A DNA stretch of 64,000 nucleotides from Molanna angustata (lineage: Eukaryota; Arthropoda; Insecta; Trichoptera; Molannidae): positions 4,273,649 through 4,337,648 of the forward strand of contig OY754964.1 in assembly GCA_963576475.1 (NCBI GenBank), written 5' to 3'. Below the pieces are notes generated by a model. It did no database searches. It was not told where the DNA came from and worked only from the letters and a program-made list of their open reading frames with translations. Positions 1 to 10,932 of this stretch are shown in pieces. Each line of letters begins with the position of its first letter. The first letter of the stretch is position 1. A program made the translations under genes and the position numbers.

Positions 1-90
1 AAAGGCAGGAATAGAAGAGACTGCTGAATACACCCAAGGCGTGCTAAAAATATGAAAACCAGACAAAACGATCGTCTTGTTAAAATAAAA

Positions 91-275
91 GATTAGTGGT
101 GGCACAATGGTTAACGCGCTGGGTTAATAATCCAAGAGGTCACGAGTTCGAATATTGCCGCCCGATTTCGCTCACCTATAGCACAAGCATAGTGCTTAAT
201 TTAAGGAATGTATGATGATGCTTATGTACATGTTTTATGTACACATTCACTCTTTTATAAATAAATAGTATCCAA
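91..275 (+). mobile_element. tRNA-derived SINE, family S1
   Basis: The head resembles a tRNA promoter: an A-box-like GGCACAATGGTTAACGCGC and a B-box-like GAGTTCGAATATT about 40 bp later. The body motif CACCTATAGCACAAGCAT follows, and the 3' end is AT-rich with an ATAAATAAAT tail. The same head and body recur at 10757 and 38395, which shows a dispersed family and argues against a single functional tRNA. Confidence 0.75.
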
Positions 276-1139
276 AAATGTTATCAGAATAAATACCCAG
301 TCTACTTTATTTGTATCAAGAAAACATATTATGAACAAATCATTTTGTATACACACAATTGATTGGATTAATTTATTGAAAGTAGTTTAAAAATTAATCG
401 ATTAAGAAAATAATTAAAACTTATTAAAATTAAGTAAAAAAATAATTAATTAATATATTCGAGTTTAATTTCCTTTTTTTAGGAAAAAGCATTTGCGTTT
501 GATATGTCCGAAAAAAATAATGCCGAAAAACAATGATTTTTATTTCTTTTTCACGGCAACATTTCTGAAAGCATCTAGCGCTGTTGCACGTTGAAACCGC
601 TTGAATAAAATTCTAAAAACGCATAAATGGTTGAAACAAAATTGATTGAAACTGTAATAAATAAAATTGTTAATAATATTACTAATTCAATTTATTCAGA
701 CACCGTTTACGTTTCCAAACAGACAAATACCATCGTAAAGTCGAAATGAAATAAAATTAGTATTTAAGCTGTTGCAAAACACCCATTTTCAATTCCATTA
801 TCGCCACGATTTCGTACACCATCCCAACCGATAACCACGATTCAATTCAATTAATTTTTATAACCTTATTTCGTGGTAAGACGCCATACTATGAATACTT
901 AGCAACCGAACGGAGCTGTGATTTCAACTGACATCAGAGCTGTTAGTGAAATCAGAGATAAAAAAAAATGGTTACAAAAAATATTTCACGCTGGAAAAGA
1001 ATAGTTTTTGAAACGTGTTTTTTGAGGACTAAGATTTAGGTTAAAAACTAGTGGCGTGTACAAAAGGAAGCTGAAAAGGGTAATGCCGTGGTAAAAAGTT
1101 CATGAAAAATTTAATTAAACACTCAATAATAATATTCTT
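276..1139. other. AT-rich stretch with nothing recognised
   Basis: No open frame of note, transposon terminus or tandem repeat was seen on either strand. Several poly(A) and poly(T) runs occur. It is most likely degraded intergenic or intronic sequence. Confidence 0.5.
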
Positions 1140-1260
1140 TTTTATTTCTTTATCACACCATTTAAATATTCGTCATTAAAAATGGATAACTGCTGCCTAT
1201 CTAGGTATACCTACCTGTTCTAGGGCTAGCAGTGTACATATGTATTATTATATTTAACAG
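1140..1260. repeat. Dispersed repeat shared with 56530-56569
   Basis: Positions 1190-1233 match the reverse complement of 56530-56569 almost base for base, including CTGTTCTAGGGCTAGCAGT. The flanks are AT-rich. It is probably part of the 3' untranslated region of a LINE, because the second copy sits beside a TTTA-repeat LINE tail. No coding sequence is attached here. Confidence 0.45.
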
Positions 1261-1867
1261 GAGACATATAGCTTGTATATATTTTCATTTTTAAAAAGGA
1301 TCTAAACAATATAAACTTTACTCTTGTACACAGATTAAAAAATGGAATTGGATTCATCATGATATGCATATACATATTGTGTATGTAGGTATCCTGTCAT
1401 TTTTATTTGTTAATTGCACAAATAATCTGAAATAGTGTCTCTTGGAAATACTGAACTGACAGAGCATAGATGTGATCCGCCAGTCATATCTTTATTCAGT
1501 CGAGTCTCAGATCAAATCAAGACAGCACAAAATTCATAAAATTATTATAAAATTTATAATATTATAATATGGCCTAAATTAATGTGTAATTTTTTCATTC
1601 TATAAACTAGCGTGAAGAATAAGAGCCTACATTTTCAACAATAAAGTTAATAATCCAATCTCCATAGATCACAGACACAGGCTCCACATTCCAAGGTGGA
1701 ACCTGGCTTCTAAGAGAAGTCTTCGCCATTCCGATCTGTTAGACATTTTTTGTGTTATTAAGCGACGACGCGATACTGTTCTCAGGTTTTGAAATTACGA
1801 CCTCGGGTCATCTCCCTGTATGCCCAACTCCCCGGATATACCCCCCAGGTCTACTAAACAGTAGGAA
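1261..1867. other. Nothing recognised
   Basis: AT-rich sequence without a convincing open frame. A short palindromic AT tract near 1535-1570 is the only local structure. Confidence 0.4.
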
Positions 1868-2035
1868 AGTCTGGTCAACCGGTGAAATCAAAACCCTCAC
1901 GATTACCCATATCATGGATATAATTAGTATTAAGACACTATAATATCTTAAGATGTTATAAAAAAACCCTATATGATAATTATATGCATGGTATGGGTAA
2001 TCACGAAGTTTTTGATTTCGCCGATTGACCAGACT
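1868..2035. mobile_element. Foldback MITE with about 59-bp inverted arms
   Basis: The left arm (1868-1926) and right arm (1977-2035) are inverted copies with roughly eight mismatches, both starting AGTCTGGTCAA and running through a conserved GAAATCAAAA. About 50 bp of AT-rich DNA lies between them. A single arm of the same family lies at 27042-27104, so the element is dispersed. The superfamily is not identified. Confidence 0.7.
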
Positions 2036-2079
2036 TGATCCCCCCCCTGTTGGTCTGAATTAAAAAACTATGTCTTCTG

Positions 2080-2325
2080 AGATGACGAAGGCTAACTATT
2101 CTTCCATCTCTCGCGTGGTCTTCCGGATATATGGCGACCAGAAGGGATTTCATTTGTTTCTATACACGCAAGTCTATCACTGTCCATTCTGGCTGTGGTC
2201 CCTCCAATGTCTTCTTCTGGATCCACTCCACCGAACCATGTCCTCTGTTCCACATCATGTTTTTCTTATTTCAACATTGCGAACACGATCTAGAAGAGTT
2301 TTTTACCTTACCTTCAACAAGACTT
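2080..2325 (-). pseudogene. LINE polymerase C-terminal fragment (family L4)
   Basis: Read on the minus strand, the region encodes RVRNVEIRKT, a stop, then CGTEDMVRWSGSRRRHWRDH and, after a frameshift, ARMDSDRLACIETNEIPSG. This arrangement of a basic tryptophan-rich segment followed by a GRP-x-RW motif is typical of the region downstream of the reverse transcriptase in insect endonuclease-reverse transcriptase LINEs. Related pieces occur at 5085 (plus) and 49905 (minus). At least one stop and one frameshift make it non-functional. Confidence 0.6.
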
Positions 2326-2999
2326 AAGTCACAAAAAAAATTCTAATTCTCTAAGGAGTTCCATCAAAAATAGCTGGTTCAGATGATATTTATAATATGT
2401 TTGTTTTTAAAAATGAATCAAATCTCTTGACGTCAGCTAGTTCCATGTTTACTCCAAAAAGGTTTATAATGCGTGAATGTACCTTTGAAGATTTCTTCAA
2501 GAAAATTTTCTCGATTCGTGTACATATAATAAACATTATCTACTATGTATGTATGTTGGTTGTAACACATAAATGTAAATAATAGAGCACTTTATCGGAT
2601 AAAATTGTTTAAATAAGATAATAATATTCAAGTCACGAACACTACTGAACTGGCATCGTTGGCATAATAACAACCTCACCACACAGCCAGCAATTCTGTT
2701 AATTGTCTTGATAATTCCACTTGAATATTGTAAAAGGTCCATTTCACCTACCATATTATTTTAATCAACGGATATTATTTTTTAATTATACGCATTTACT
2801 TAAGGCGCTTCCGAAAGGCAATTTTCTCGCGTAGATAGAAGTCTTATTGAAATTTCTAGACGAATTCAATTAGCAATAAGTTTTAAGCTGCGTTGTATTA
2901 AGTAGATATTTATAAATTGAGAGTGCGCCACAAGTAGGTACATATGTACATATTACTCAGTTAGATCTATATATTATATTGGAAACTCGAAATTTCAAT

Positions 3000-3333
3000 A
3001 AATCTTCATAAACCAGCTATCTAGACCTAACACAATTCTAGACCTACTTATTCCAGTATCACTATTGTTTAAAATCTGGACCTACATATTCCAGTATCAT
3101 TATTGTCAAATGAGTCGAACTACTTATTTCAGTATCAATATTGTTTAAAGTCTTCACCTAATCATCCCAGTATCATCATTATTGTTTAATAAGTGGCTAC
3201 TTATTTCAATATCACTTTTTTTTTAATCTGGACCTACTCAAACCAGTAGCATTATTGTGTAAAGTCGACCTGCTTATTCCAGTATCATTATTGTTTACTA
3301 TCTGGACCTACCTAATCCAGTTTCATATGAATA
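3000..3333. repeat. Degenerate minisatellite, about 40-bp unit, 7-8 copies
   Basis: Units follow the pattern TCTGGACCTAC, TTATTCCAGTATCATTATTG, then TTTAAAA, with length varying by a few bases. Divergence between copies is high, so the array is old. It ends 10 bp before a perfect hairpin. Confidence 0.75.
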
Positions 3334-3343
3334 CAAATTATGT

Positions 3344-3408
3344 ATCTATATAGATATTTTCTTGTACAGTTTTTGTTAAAAACTGTACAAGAAAATATCT
3401 ATATAGAT
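3344..3408. repeat. Perfect 31-bp inverted repeat, 3-nt loop
   Basis: The arms 3344-3374 and 3378-3408 are exact reverse complements separated only by GTT. No mismatch is present although the flanks are old, so the structure is either recent or was made in one event. Confidence 0.95.
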
Positions 3409-3529
3409 TCAGAATTCAGAATGAAATTCTAAAATATTCTGAATTTGTGTTTATTCTGTAATATAAATATCTGTAATGAAAAAAAAAAACGATTTAATAA
3501 GTTTTTTCAATTGTAATAATTATAAACAC

Positions 3530-3735
3530 TTCCGTGTACCCTGCGCGAGGGGCGAGTTTATTCCCATATGGCAATTTATTCAAACTAACCAGTGATTCCA
3601 GCCCAGCGAAACGATATTTGCGTGATAAATGAATTTAAATAAATTTCTCCTCTGCTGGGGATCGAACCCAGGATGAATGTTTCTCTGAATGTTCATTTGA
3701 TGTGTCACCGTAGTTTATTCATCTTGATATTTCAA
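3530..3735 (-). mobile_element. tRNA-derived SINE, family S2
   Basis: On the minus strand a degenerate tRNA-like head with a B-box-like GGGTTCGATCCCC leads into AGCAGAGGAGAAATTTATTT, CTGGGCTGGAATCACTG and a tail rich in TGCGC. The same body is clear at 25695-25915 on the plus strand. Confidence 0.7.
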
Positions 3736-3837
3736 TATTTCTTTATTGTTTCCCCTTTTATTAGCTTGTCGATTTATGACAAGGGTTTTGACAACCAAAA
3801 AAATAGTTTTTTTGCAAGGTATATTATTGTTAAAACA

Positions 3838-3888
3838 TAATAAGGCAGCGATTCAAATGATACTGTGTAAATTTGAATCGCTACCTTA
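3838..3888. repeat. Short inverted repeat, 18-bp arms
   Basis: TAAGGCAGCGATTCAAAT is followed 11 bp later by its reverse complement with a single mismatch. No transposon context was identified. Confidence 0.7.
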
Positions 3889-5084
3889 ATAAAAAAATCA
3901 TATAAAAGATTAACAATAAACTGAGAATGTATAACTAATAAATGGTCTGAAATAATATTCTTCTAAGTCAATTTAAAAAAAGACTAAATTCGTACCTATT
4001 GTAGGTGTTTATTTTTAAAAATTAATAAAATATCATAGAAATTGCTACAAAAAAATGCCGAAACATCTGAGCGTTGAGATTAAAAATAACAGCTATTTTA
4101 AGTTGTGCATAAATTATTTGTACCTACATAAATGTTCATAAATTGCTTTGTATTTCGTCAAAAAAATATTCTTTATCATATATTTAATACTTTCTATTTC
4201 ATATTATAATTTTTCTTGTTTGAGATATCTAAAATATTTACATAATATATTTCTTATAATAAATTCACAAATTTCCTTCGTATATAAAATACACTTTCTT
4301 CATATTTTGTTTAAAGCAATTCTTTTTTTAATTTTATCATGAATTTATTAAAGAATATCTTGAAAGACAAAAGAATCCATAAAAATGTAATTTATAAAAA
4401 CTTGCGATATTAAATTCTTCGGTTCTAAAGATGAGACTCAAAAAGGTTGTTGATTAAAAAATACTCGATTTTGATCGTATTTATTTCAGAATCATAATCC
4501 AAAGGTCAATCAAAAAGGTCAAAAAAAATATGACCACATATACATAATTGCATAAAGTATTTAATTTTGTAAACCGTTTCGGTTTATCATGCCGAAACAC
4601 AGAATTTGGAAGATCGTTCCATAAACGGATGTAAATTAAAATGGAATTTCATTAATTACCTAATTGATTATTTAAATTTTTCATAAAATGATTTTATAGT
4701 TAGGTACTTCAAATTAATTATTTCGGTCTTGGAAAATGTTCAATGAAAATTATTATTTTTAGAATTGGAAATATTTAAGTTTCGAACACCAAAACTCGCA
4801 CCACAGTCAATTAATGATATTATGTTGAAGAAACTGAAGGAAATTTCGCTACCTTGAATTTTAAGTTTTCGTTCTCGTAATTAAGGAAACCAAATTGTGA
4901 AAACTAAGAAATTAAACTGGGAATATGAATTTTGCCGTAGCTGGATTGAATTTTATGACGGCTGAAGTTGCTTTTGTGAAATATTAAAGTGGATTTAATA
5001 TCAAAAATGGCATAGACAATATATCGATGTAAAAACATGTTATAGTTCACGCCTCAAATAATGCTGCTGAACACGCAGCAGAAA
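3889..5084. other. AT-rich stretch with nothing recognised
   Basis: Only short open frames rich in Ile, Phe and Leu occur, as expected by chance at this base composition. No repeat seen elsewhere in the window was noticed here. Confidence 0.45.
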
Positions 5085-5240
5085 CAAGTGCCAATACGAC
5101 TAAGAATCAGAGTGCAGAACGAGGAGATTAGATGGACCTGTGAGACCGAGGACATCATACGATGGAGCAGAGCCAGAAAAAGGTTTTGGAGTGACCATAT
5201 ACACAGGATGGAGCGGTCCCGAACCGCATATTCCCACATA
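5085..5240 (+). pseudogene. LINE polymerase C-terminal fragment (family L4)
   Basis: The frame reads RVQNEEIRWTC, ETEDIIRWSRARKRFWSDHI, then HRMERSRTA, matching the minus-strand fragments at 2080 and 49905. It is truncated on both sides and directly followed by a piece of a different LINE. No catalytic domain remains. Confidence 0.6.
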
Positions 5241-5261
5241 TCACCACTGCTAAATGATCTT

Positions 5262-5560
5262 AATTGATTGCAGATATCGGAAAGGATTCAGTACAGGATA
5301 TGCTGGATGGTGTACAAAGCTCCAAAATGAGACAAGCTCCAAAATGAGACATGAGGACATGCTTCAAAATACCTTATGGATCTTTGTGTACCAGATTATC
5401 TGGACCAAGAAAGATCTGCACCTCGGTCTGCAAGTCCACATAATCTTAAAGAACATTATAGTGTCAAATGACGAACTTACTGGAATAAGACAGTGAAAGT
5501 GTATTTAAAACAATTATTTAAAAACTCATATACTGATTGATAAATTATGTATTTTTTTTA
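5262..5560 (+). pseudogene. LINE 3' coding fragment with a 17-bp duplication
   Basis: Read in broken frames the region gives IQYRICWMVYKAP, then HASKYLMDLCVPDYLDQ and RSASPHNLKEHY. This resembles the post-RT segment of Jockey/CR1-type LINEs (QyRi...vyK...P.YL.dlc). A tandem duplication of AAGCTCCAAAATGAGAC at 5319-5352 breaks the frame, and stops follow. Confidence 0.5.
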
Positions 5561-5644
5561 TTTCATGTATTATTGTTTAGCGCCCTCGAGGTGAATATTC
5601 AAAAATAAAATGACGCTATAAAAATGTGTAGTGGATCATTTAAT

Positions 5645-5815
5645 TCAAGAAATATATACATAATGTACTATCTATGTCACACAACTGTTCAAATGAACAC
5701 CTCGGCACAAGACTTCCTAGTGAGGTGTTCGTATTCTATCAATTACAATACTTATCATTAAATAATACACATACACACACATATGTACATACGCCCTTAA
5801 CTTCTATTATTATAC
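5645..5815 (+). mobile_element. LINE 3' UTR fragment shared with 54230-54380
   Basis: Contains ACACCTCGGCACA, GACTTCCTAGTGAGGTGTTC and an ACACATACACACA tract. These match the reverse complement of 54230-54380 over more than 140 bp. That copy belongs to a minus-strand LINE, so this one is a plus-strand 3' UTR remnant. Confidence 0.65.
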
Positions 5816-6811
5816 ATATGTATATTACATATACTGCGGTCAACAACAAACCACCAAGACATGGCTTTCCCGGAAGATTGCCAAAAAGATAGAACAGCTG
5901 GACGTTGGCCTCCCAGAGCAACTTTCAGAGAAAGAACAGTTCTACTTTCCACATAAAAAAGAATAAGTACAGGATAGTCAAGTTGAATCTTATATTCTTT
6001 ATAGAATAAAATTTTATTTTCTATGTTTTACTTTCCATTAAGTAGTTACCTACATATTGTGGAATAGTGGATAGTATAACCTCTGACTGACAATTTTAAG
6101 CTTATTTTGGTTAGTCAATTTTCCAACAGGTATCATTTACAGAGTGTATAATATAAAACCTGAAGTGAGTTTTATCACACTTTTATGTGTCGGTACAACT
6201 CTTACTTATGGCTTATAATGAAATCTTGTGTTCTCTATATTGAGTCCAAACTATATGTTTGAGTTACTTACCTAATATTTTAATCGCATGTGTGTATGTA
6301 TATAAGAACATAAACTAGAGCTGAATGGTTTACCATAGATATCTGTTCATTTTATTTGTTCTTTAAAATCTAGCTCTCTCGCGTTCTGGGAAATTAAGTT
6401 TGTATTTTTTGTAATTTAATATATACAGTTCTTCAATAAAATTCATCGTTCACTTACTTTAATATTAAATTATAAATATGTAGAAACTTTCAATCTCATT
6501 TTAATATTTCATCTGATGTTTGATCTTCTTGAAGAATAACTTAATAAACTTTAAACGAAAAATTTCATTATTTTTCAAAAGATTCCAAATGTATTTATGT
6601 ATTTGTTTCAATATAAAAATATGAAGTAAACATATCAGTAACACGACATGATGTTATCAAAAACAATCAAATATTCGTCCAATTAATTAAAGAAGAACTT
6701 TTTCATATAAATTTTATTGAGATGGTTTGGCATAATTCAAAGAATGAATAAGGACGGTCTGACAACGAAAGTGGAAGTCGGTCAATACAAATTCAACAAG
6801 ATCATCTAAAT
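5816..6811. other. Mostly unrecognised; possible coding scrap at 5845-5950
   Basis: At 5845-5950 two frames remain open and look more protein-like than their surroundings, one giving KTWLSRKIAKKIEQLDVG. I cannot place it in a family; a LINE scrap is likely. The rest is AT-rich and featureless. Confidence 0.3.
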
Positions 6812-6998
6812 TGCGTCAAGCAGGTCCAGCGGACGGAGCGCATCAGACGTATTTTTGAATTCTTTGTATGTAAAATCATACAAGTGCGTCCACTGATCGG
6901 CAGCGGAAGCCGACGCCTTTGCTAGGAGAGGCAAAAATCCGATCAGAACTGTCATTTTTGTGTGTGCATTTTGTCGGTCAAAAGGTAGGAGCCACCTT

Positions 6999-7440
6999 AA
7001 ATATGAGAGAGCAGTATAGACGCCTTAATGTCTCGCTCGACGGTGACTCGTCATACGCAGCGAGGATCCGACCTGCATCGTTGTGGAAATCGAAGTAGCG
7101 AAAGTACTGTCCACGTGGTGTGGTTTCTGCAAATCGCCAACAAGAGTACTAAGGGGTGGAAGAGCCCCTCCGGCATGACTGGTGGGCAATATTCCGCTCG
7201 GCAGTAGTCCGCCATGCCGATGAGATAGGTGTAGCCGTCCCTGCGCTTGGCGTGGGAATCGAAGAACTGAAAGTACCAAAGGCGTGGTGAAGGTTCCCTG
7301 TCGAGTCACGTGTTACCGTGCACTATTGGGTGGGAAACACTCTCCAAGATTGACGGACCTCCACGTTTGTGGTTGGACTCTTAGTGGTAGTGGTATGAAA
7401 TATGCTTGATGGTAGTTTTTGTTTTGTCCGATGAGCAGCC
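6999..7440. other. GC-rich patch with internal duplication
   Basis: This block is clearly richer in G and C than its neighbours. It holds two related segments, one around 7083-7106 and one around 7253-7275, each containing AATCGAAG...GAAAGTAC. Frames on both strands contain stops. It may be decayed LINE coding sequence, but no family motif is convincing. Confidence 0.35.
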
Positions 7441-7559
7441 GCTTCGGGGATGAATCGAACTACAAATTTCTATAATTTTCCCTATTGGTGGGTTATGAGA
7501 ATGTGCATTTTCTGTGGTAATATATTACCATTTATTTTTTCTTAATAAACTATATTTTA

Positions 7560-7735
7560 TTACTTTGTATAAACCACGTTATTGAAATTGAAATTGTGAC
7601 CGGTTTCGGAACTAATCGTACCTACGGGCAGATTTTTAACGCTTTCATCATTTTCACGTAGTTAGATAGTGGTAGTATCTCAATAATATTAGAAATTGTA
7701 TATAGATTAATTTATTTATTTATTTTATTATATTT
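7560..7735 (-). mobile_element. Possible solo 3' tail of a Penelope-like element
   Basis: The minus strand reads CTGCCCGTAGGTACGATTAG, then TTCCGAAACCGGTCACAATT, resembling the hairpin followed by GAAAC that ends PLEs such as the one at 15840. No attached coding sequence was found, so the call rests on a short motif. Confidence 0.3.
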
Positions 7736-7889
7736 AACTTCCGGGAAATTTACAGTATAATAACATGTTTTATATAGATGCATTAGTATAAGACTAAAAC
7801 CAATAACAAATTTCCACATTATTAACAATAAATTTTGACTGCTGTGCTTACATACTTAAAGCTACATAATATGAAAAACATTTATATCT

Positions 7890-7985
7890 GAATGATAGTG
7901 CATGAGTGTATGTATGTGTGTACATATGAGTGTAAGGATGTGTAAATGTGTGTGAGTGTGTCTATATAAGTGTAAGAGAGAATGT
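7890..7985. repeat. Imperfect TG-rich microsatellite
   Basis: GTGTGTAT-type repeats interrupted by other bases; low-complexity frames across it are not genes. Confidence 0.7.
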
Positions 7986-8436
7986 ATAGGTACCTGCAAG
8001 CTCACATAGTTTACTCCATTCAATCTTGATACTTCAATCATCCAGTGAAATTCAATCATTATTACTTAAACTAATGGCAGTAGAAAAAGAGTTAGGTCCT
8101 AAAAGAAAAATATCGAAATAATAAATTATGTTTAAATGTTAAGATGTTTTTTTCATCATTCACTTTGGCATTAGGATATGCATTGCATATCCTAGAAAGG
8201 GCTATGAACTATGTATTTTTTCATTCATTATTATTTTCATTAAATATTTTCATTGAATAAAATCATGTACGAGCCAAGCACGTGATTACCAAGCAAAGAA
8301 AAATTGCACAATCAAAAAAATTGTCAACAAATGCAGATGACTGTTATGTCGGCAATCCGATTGGTGCGCCTCTGTGGACGCACTGCCACAAACAAATCGG
8401 TCTAATGCGCTCCGTCCGCTGCACCTGTATGGACGC

Positions 8437-9487
8437 TAAACTTTAAAAATAAGAAAATGTAATAACGTAAGTGTACAAATATTTTTTTTACGATAAACAT
8501 TCAATATGTCAATAGAGACGAAGTTGGAATATAATAGAAGAACCGGGAAATCAAGGCACCTACAGAGCTTGCGACCTGTCATCCGCTGGATTACATTATC
8601 ACTTTATGCGCTTTCGCAACGTTCACCAATAATGCCTTTTTTATTAGAAAACATTTACTATCAATTAATTATAAAAAAAAAATTCAATAGTTTTTGTTAA
8701 TTTTTATCAATATTTATTTAAAATTTTTGCTTATATGTTTTTTGTACCTGTTATGAATGACTACATTTTTAAGATAATTATTCGGATGCACAATAATTAT
8801 CAGATCTCGGCTTCGTCTCTGTTGAGAAATGATATTATATATCACAGCAAATATAAACCTGTTACTGGTTTCTCTCATGTACTATTTAATTAATGCGTTA
8901 TTGGTTTGTATAAAAAGTGTTAGTTTGTACTAAATAATAATTCAAAGTTTATTTATTGATCTGTGAAAGTTAACTGTAGACATCGATAATTAATAAAGAA
9001 TGACTTTTTCGGACGTCTTTATTGCCACTTTAATAGGCGTCTAATTTATTTTTTGTCACCCTTAAAAACGAATTCTTGAAAATAAATGGGTAGAAATATC
9101 TCGAACAAACAATTATTCACAAAGCAATCCCACAATTTATCTCCATCTTTAATTTTTTTTGCTGTCAAGTCTATCAATTCACTTGAGGCAAATACAGATT
9201 CTAAATTATCCTCCTTTTAAGTGTGACTGTATCAAATTACTTTACGTTTTATTGGAAAATATATTTCAAAAAATAACATTTTAAAAAAATCATCAAATTT
9301 TGTTCATGAAATCAAGAGTTTTTGACATGTTATTTTGCGCAGACATACTCAAATCATGTAATAATTACGATAAAAAGCATGCTCATATAATTAATTTTTT
9401 TAAGACAACATATTTCAATGAAATTGAGTTGGTTTATCTTCTAATTACGACATACCCGTTGATTTCATAAACTTCAATTATTCTTAA
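8437..9487. other. Nothing recognised
   Basis: AT-rich DNA without supported features. One short frame at 8506-8700 has no recognisable motif and no neighbours that would support it as a gene. Confidence 0.45.
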
Positions 9488-10244
9488 CTAGTTGCATGTA
9501 ACACATGAGATCCAACTGTCGATAGCGATAGTATGTATAGTTGAAGAATAAGTACCAAACTATAAACCCATAAATACAAATTATTTAATATTATAAGATA
9601 TTTGGTTTTCTATACGACACATGTACCTAGGTATGTATGTCAAGATAGGAAAGTATGGAGGTCAGTCCTTTGATCCTACCCAGAATATGAAAACAGCATG
9701 ATGGTATGTCTTCTTAGATATTGTGTGTAGGCTACTGCCATACAAAATGTATGAAGCAATGTCGTCACTTAATTCAATTTTAATAAAAATTGTTAAAAAA
9801 AAATTGAGATGTGCTAACACAATGGTAATATTTTTTTATAGAAAATTAAATTTTCTAGTTGGGGTGTTAAAGCTTTTTTCTATATTTTTAAAAAAAAATT
9901 GGAAATATACGCATTTAAACTCATAAATTTATCATAAAAAATATATTTTTATTAATAAAAAATGTTTGGGAAACCCTGGAATTAAAAAAAAAACTATTTT
10001 GAGTTTTTGTATTTGTCTATGTTTATACCAATTATCAGCGTTTTAGCTTTTATGGTTTCTGAGATACATGGGAAAATAAACCAAAAGTTGATAACCCCTG
10101 ACTGAAACAAAAATTCACAATTCTGAGTATAAAAGTTTTGTAGGCCTATAACTGTCTATATATTCTGAAAATTTGGGCTCTGTAAATTGAGCGGATCAAA
10201 AGTTATAAGGGACGGACGGACACACAGACACACACACACACACT

Positions 10245-10313
<69 letters not shown>

Positions 10314-10357
10314 ACACACACACACACACACACATACACACACACACACACACACAC

Positions 10358-10423
<66 letters not shown>

Positions 10424-10687
10424 ACACACACACAGACACAGACACACACACACACACACAGACACAGACACACACACACACACACAAAACTCACATAAAA
10501 TGTTCTACTCCGAATTTTGAGTAAATCCATGTATGGGGACATATATGCTGCGAGGCCTCTAGTTGGTGTTATTAGCATGCAAAAAGTCCACTACGACATA
10601 CAAAATTTTCCTTCGTACACGTATCTTGGATCAAAAATGTCGATTCATTCAGAGAATTGAATTCTCATGAACGAATCGACAGTTGGA
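9488..10687 (-). mobile_element. HINE-like non-autonomous Helitron, full length
   Basis: On the minus strand the element begins TCCAACTGTCGAT (10687 downward) and ends in an ATCGACAGTTGGA copy of the start, a CATGT-GTT-ACATG hairpin and a terminal CTAG followed by T (9488-9491). This is the Helitron pattern: 5' TC, a 3' hairpin just inside CTRR, insertion next to T. The 12-bp terminal/subterminal inverted repeats and central microsatellite match Helentron-associated HINEs. It is 1200 bp because its CA tract is expanded. No Rep/helicase is encoded, so mobility would need a helper element. Confidence 0.75.
10207..10487. repeat. (CA)n microsatellite inside the HINE
   Basis: About 280 bp of CA repeats with scattered GACA, CTCA and CCCA interruptions. 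The other HINE copies carry 30-90 bp of the complementary GT tract at the same internal place, so this is an expansion of an element-borne microsatellite. Confidence 0.95.
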
Positions 10688-10756
10688 AAATTCATAATCA
10701 TGCGTCATAAATATTCAAAATACATAACACTATAAAATTGATGGGTGATGATAAGA

Positions 10757-10932
10757 TGGCTCGATGGCAGAGCGGTTAGCACATTGGGTTAGTAATCCAG
10801 TGGCCGCGAGTTTGAATCCTGCCTCGAGCGGTTTCGTTCACCTATAGCACAAGCATTTATGCTTATTTTAGGGAACGTAGAAAGATGTATATGTAATTGT
10901 TTAACAAGGACATAATATATTCATTAAAAAAA
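10757..10932 (+). mobile_element. tRNA-derived SINE, family S1
   Basis: A well preserved A box (TGGCAGAGCGGTTAGC) and B box (GAGTTTGAATCC) precede the family motif CACCTATAGCACAAGCATTT. It is the best preserved S1 head of the three. Confidence 0.8.

Larger units (their letters stand above)
6812..8436. mobile_element. Possible DNA transposon bounded by inverted GCGTC...CAGCGGACG termini
   Basis: The left end (6812-6848) and the inverted right end (8401-8436) share CAGCGGACGGAGCGCAT and an outer GCGTC. A second inverted motif, GTGCGTCCAC, lies near 6892 and 8372. The GC-rich termini contrast with the AT-rich flanks. No transposase was recognised between them, and I could not assign a target-site duplication. 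The two ends could instead be solo copies of a MITE. Confidence 0.4.

Noticed and set aside
7025..7309. 94-codon minus-strand frame in the GC-rich patch
   Set aside because: Low-complexity His/Ser/Thr-rich product with no motif; open probably because of the higher GC content.
10187..10578. Long open frames on both strands through the (CA)n tract
   Set aside because: They are dipeptide repeats from a microsatellite with no stop codons in these frames.
10757..10830. Functional tRNA gene
   Set aside because: A and B boxes are good, but the same head with a common non-tRNA body recurs at 91 and 38395 and no clean cloverleaf acceptor stem was found; it is a SINE.
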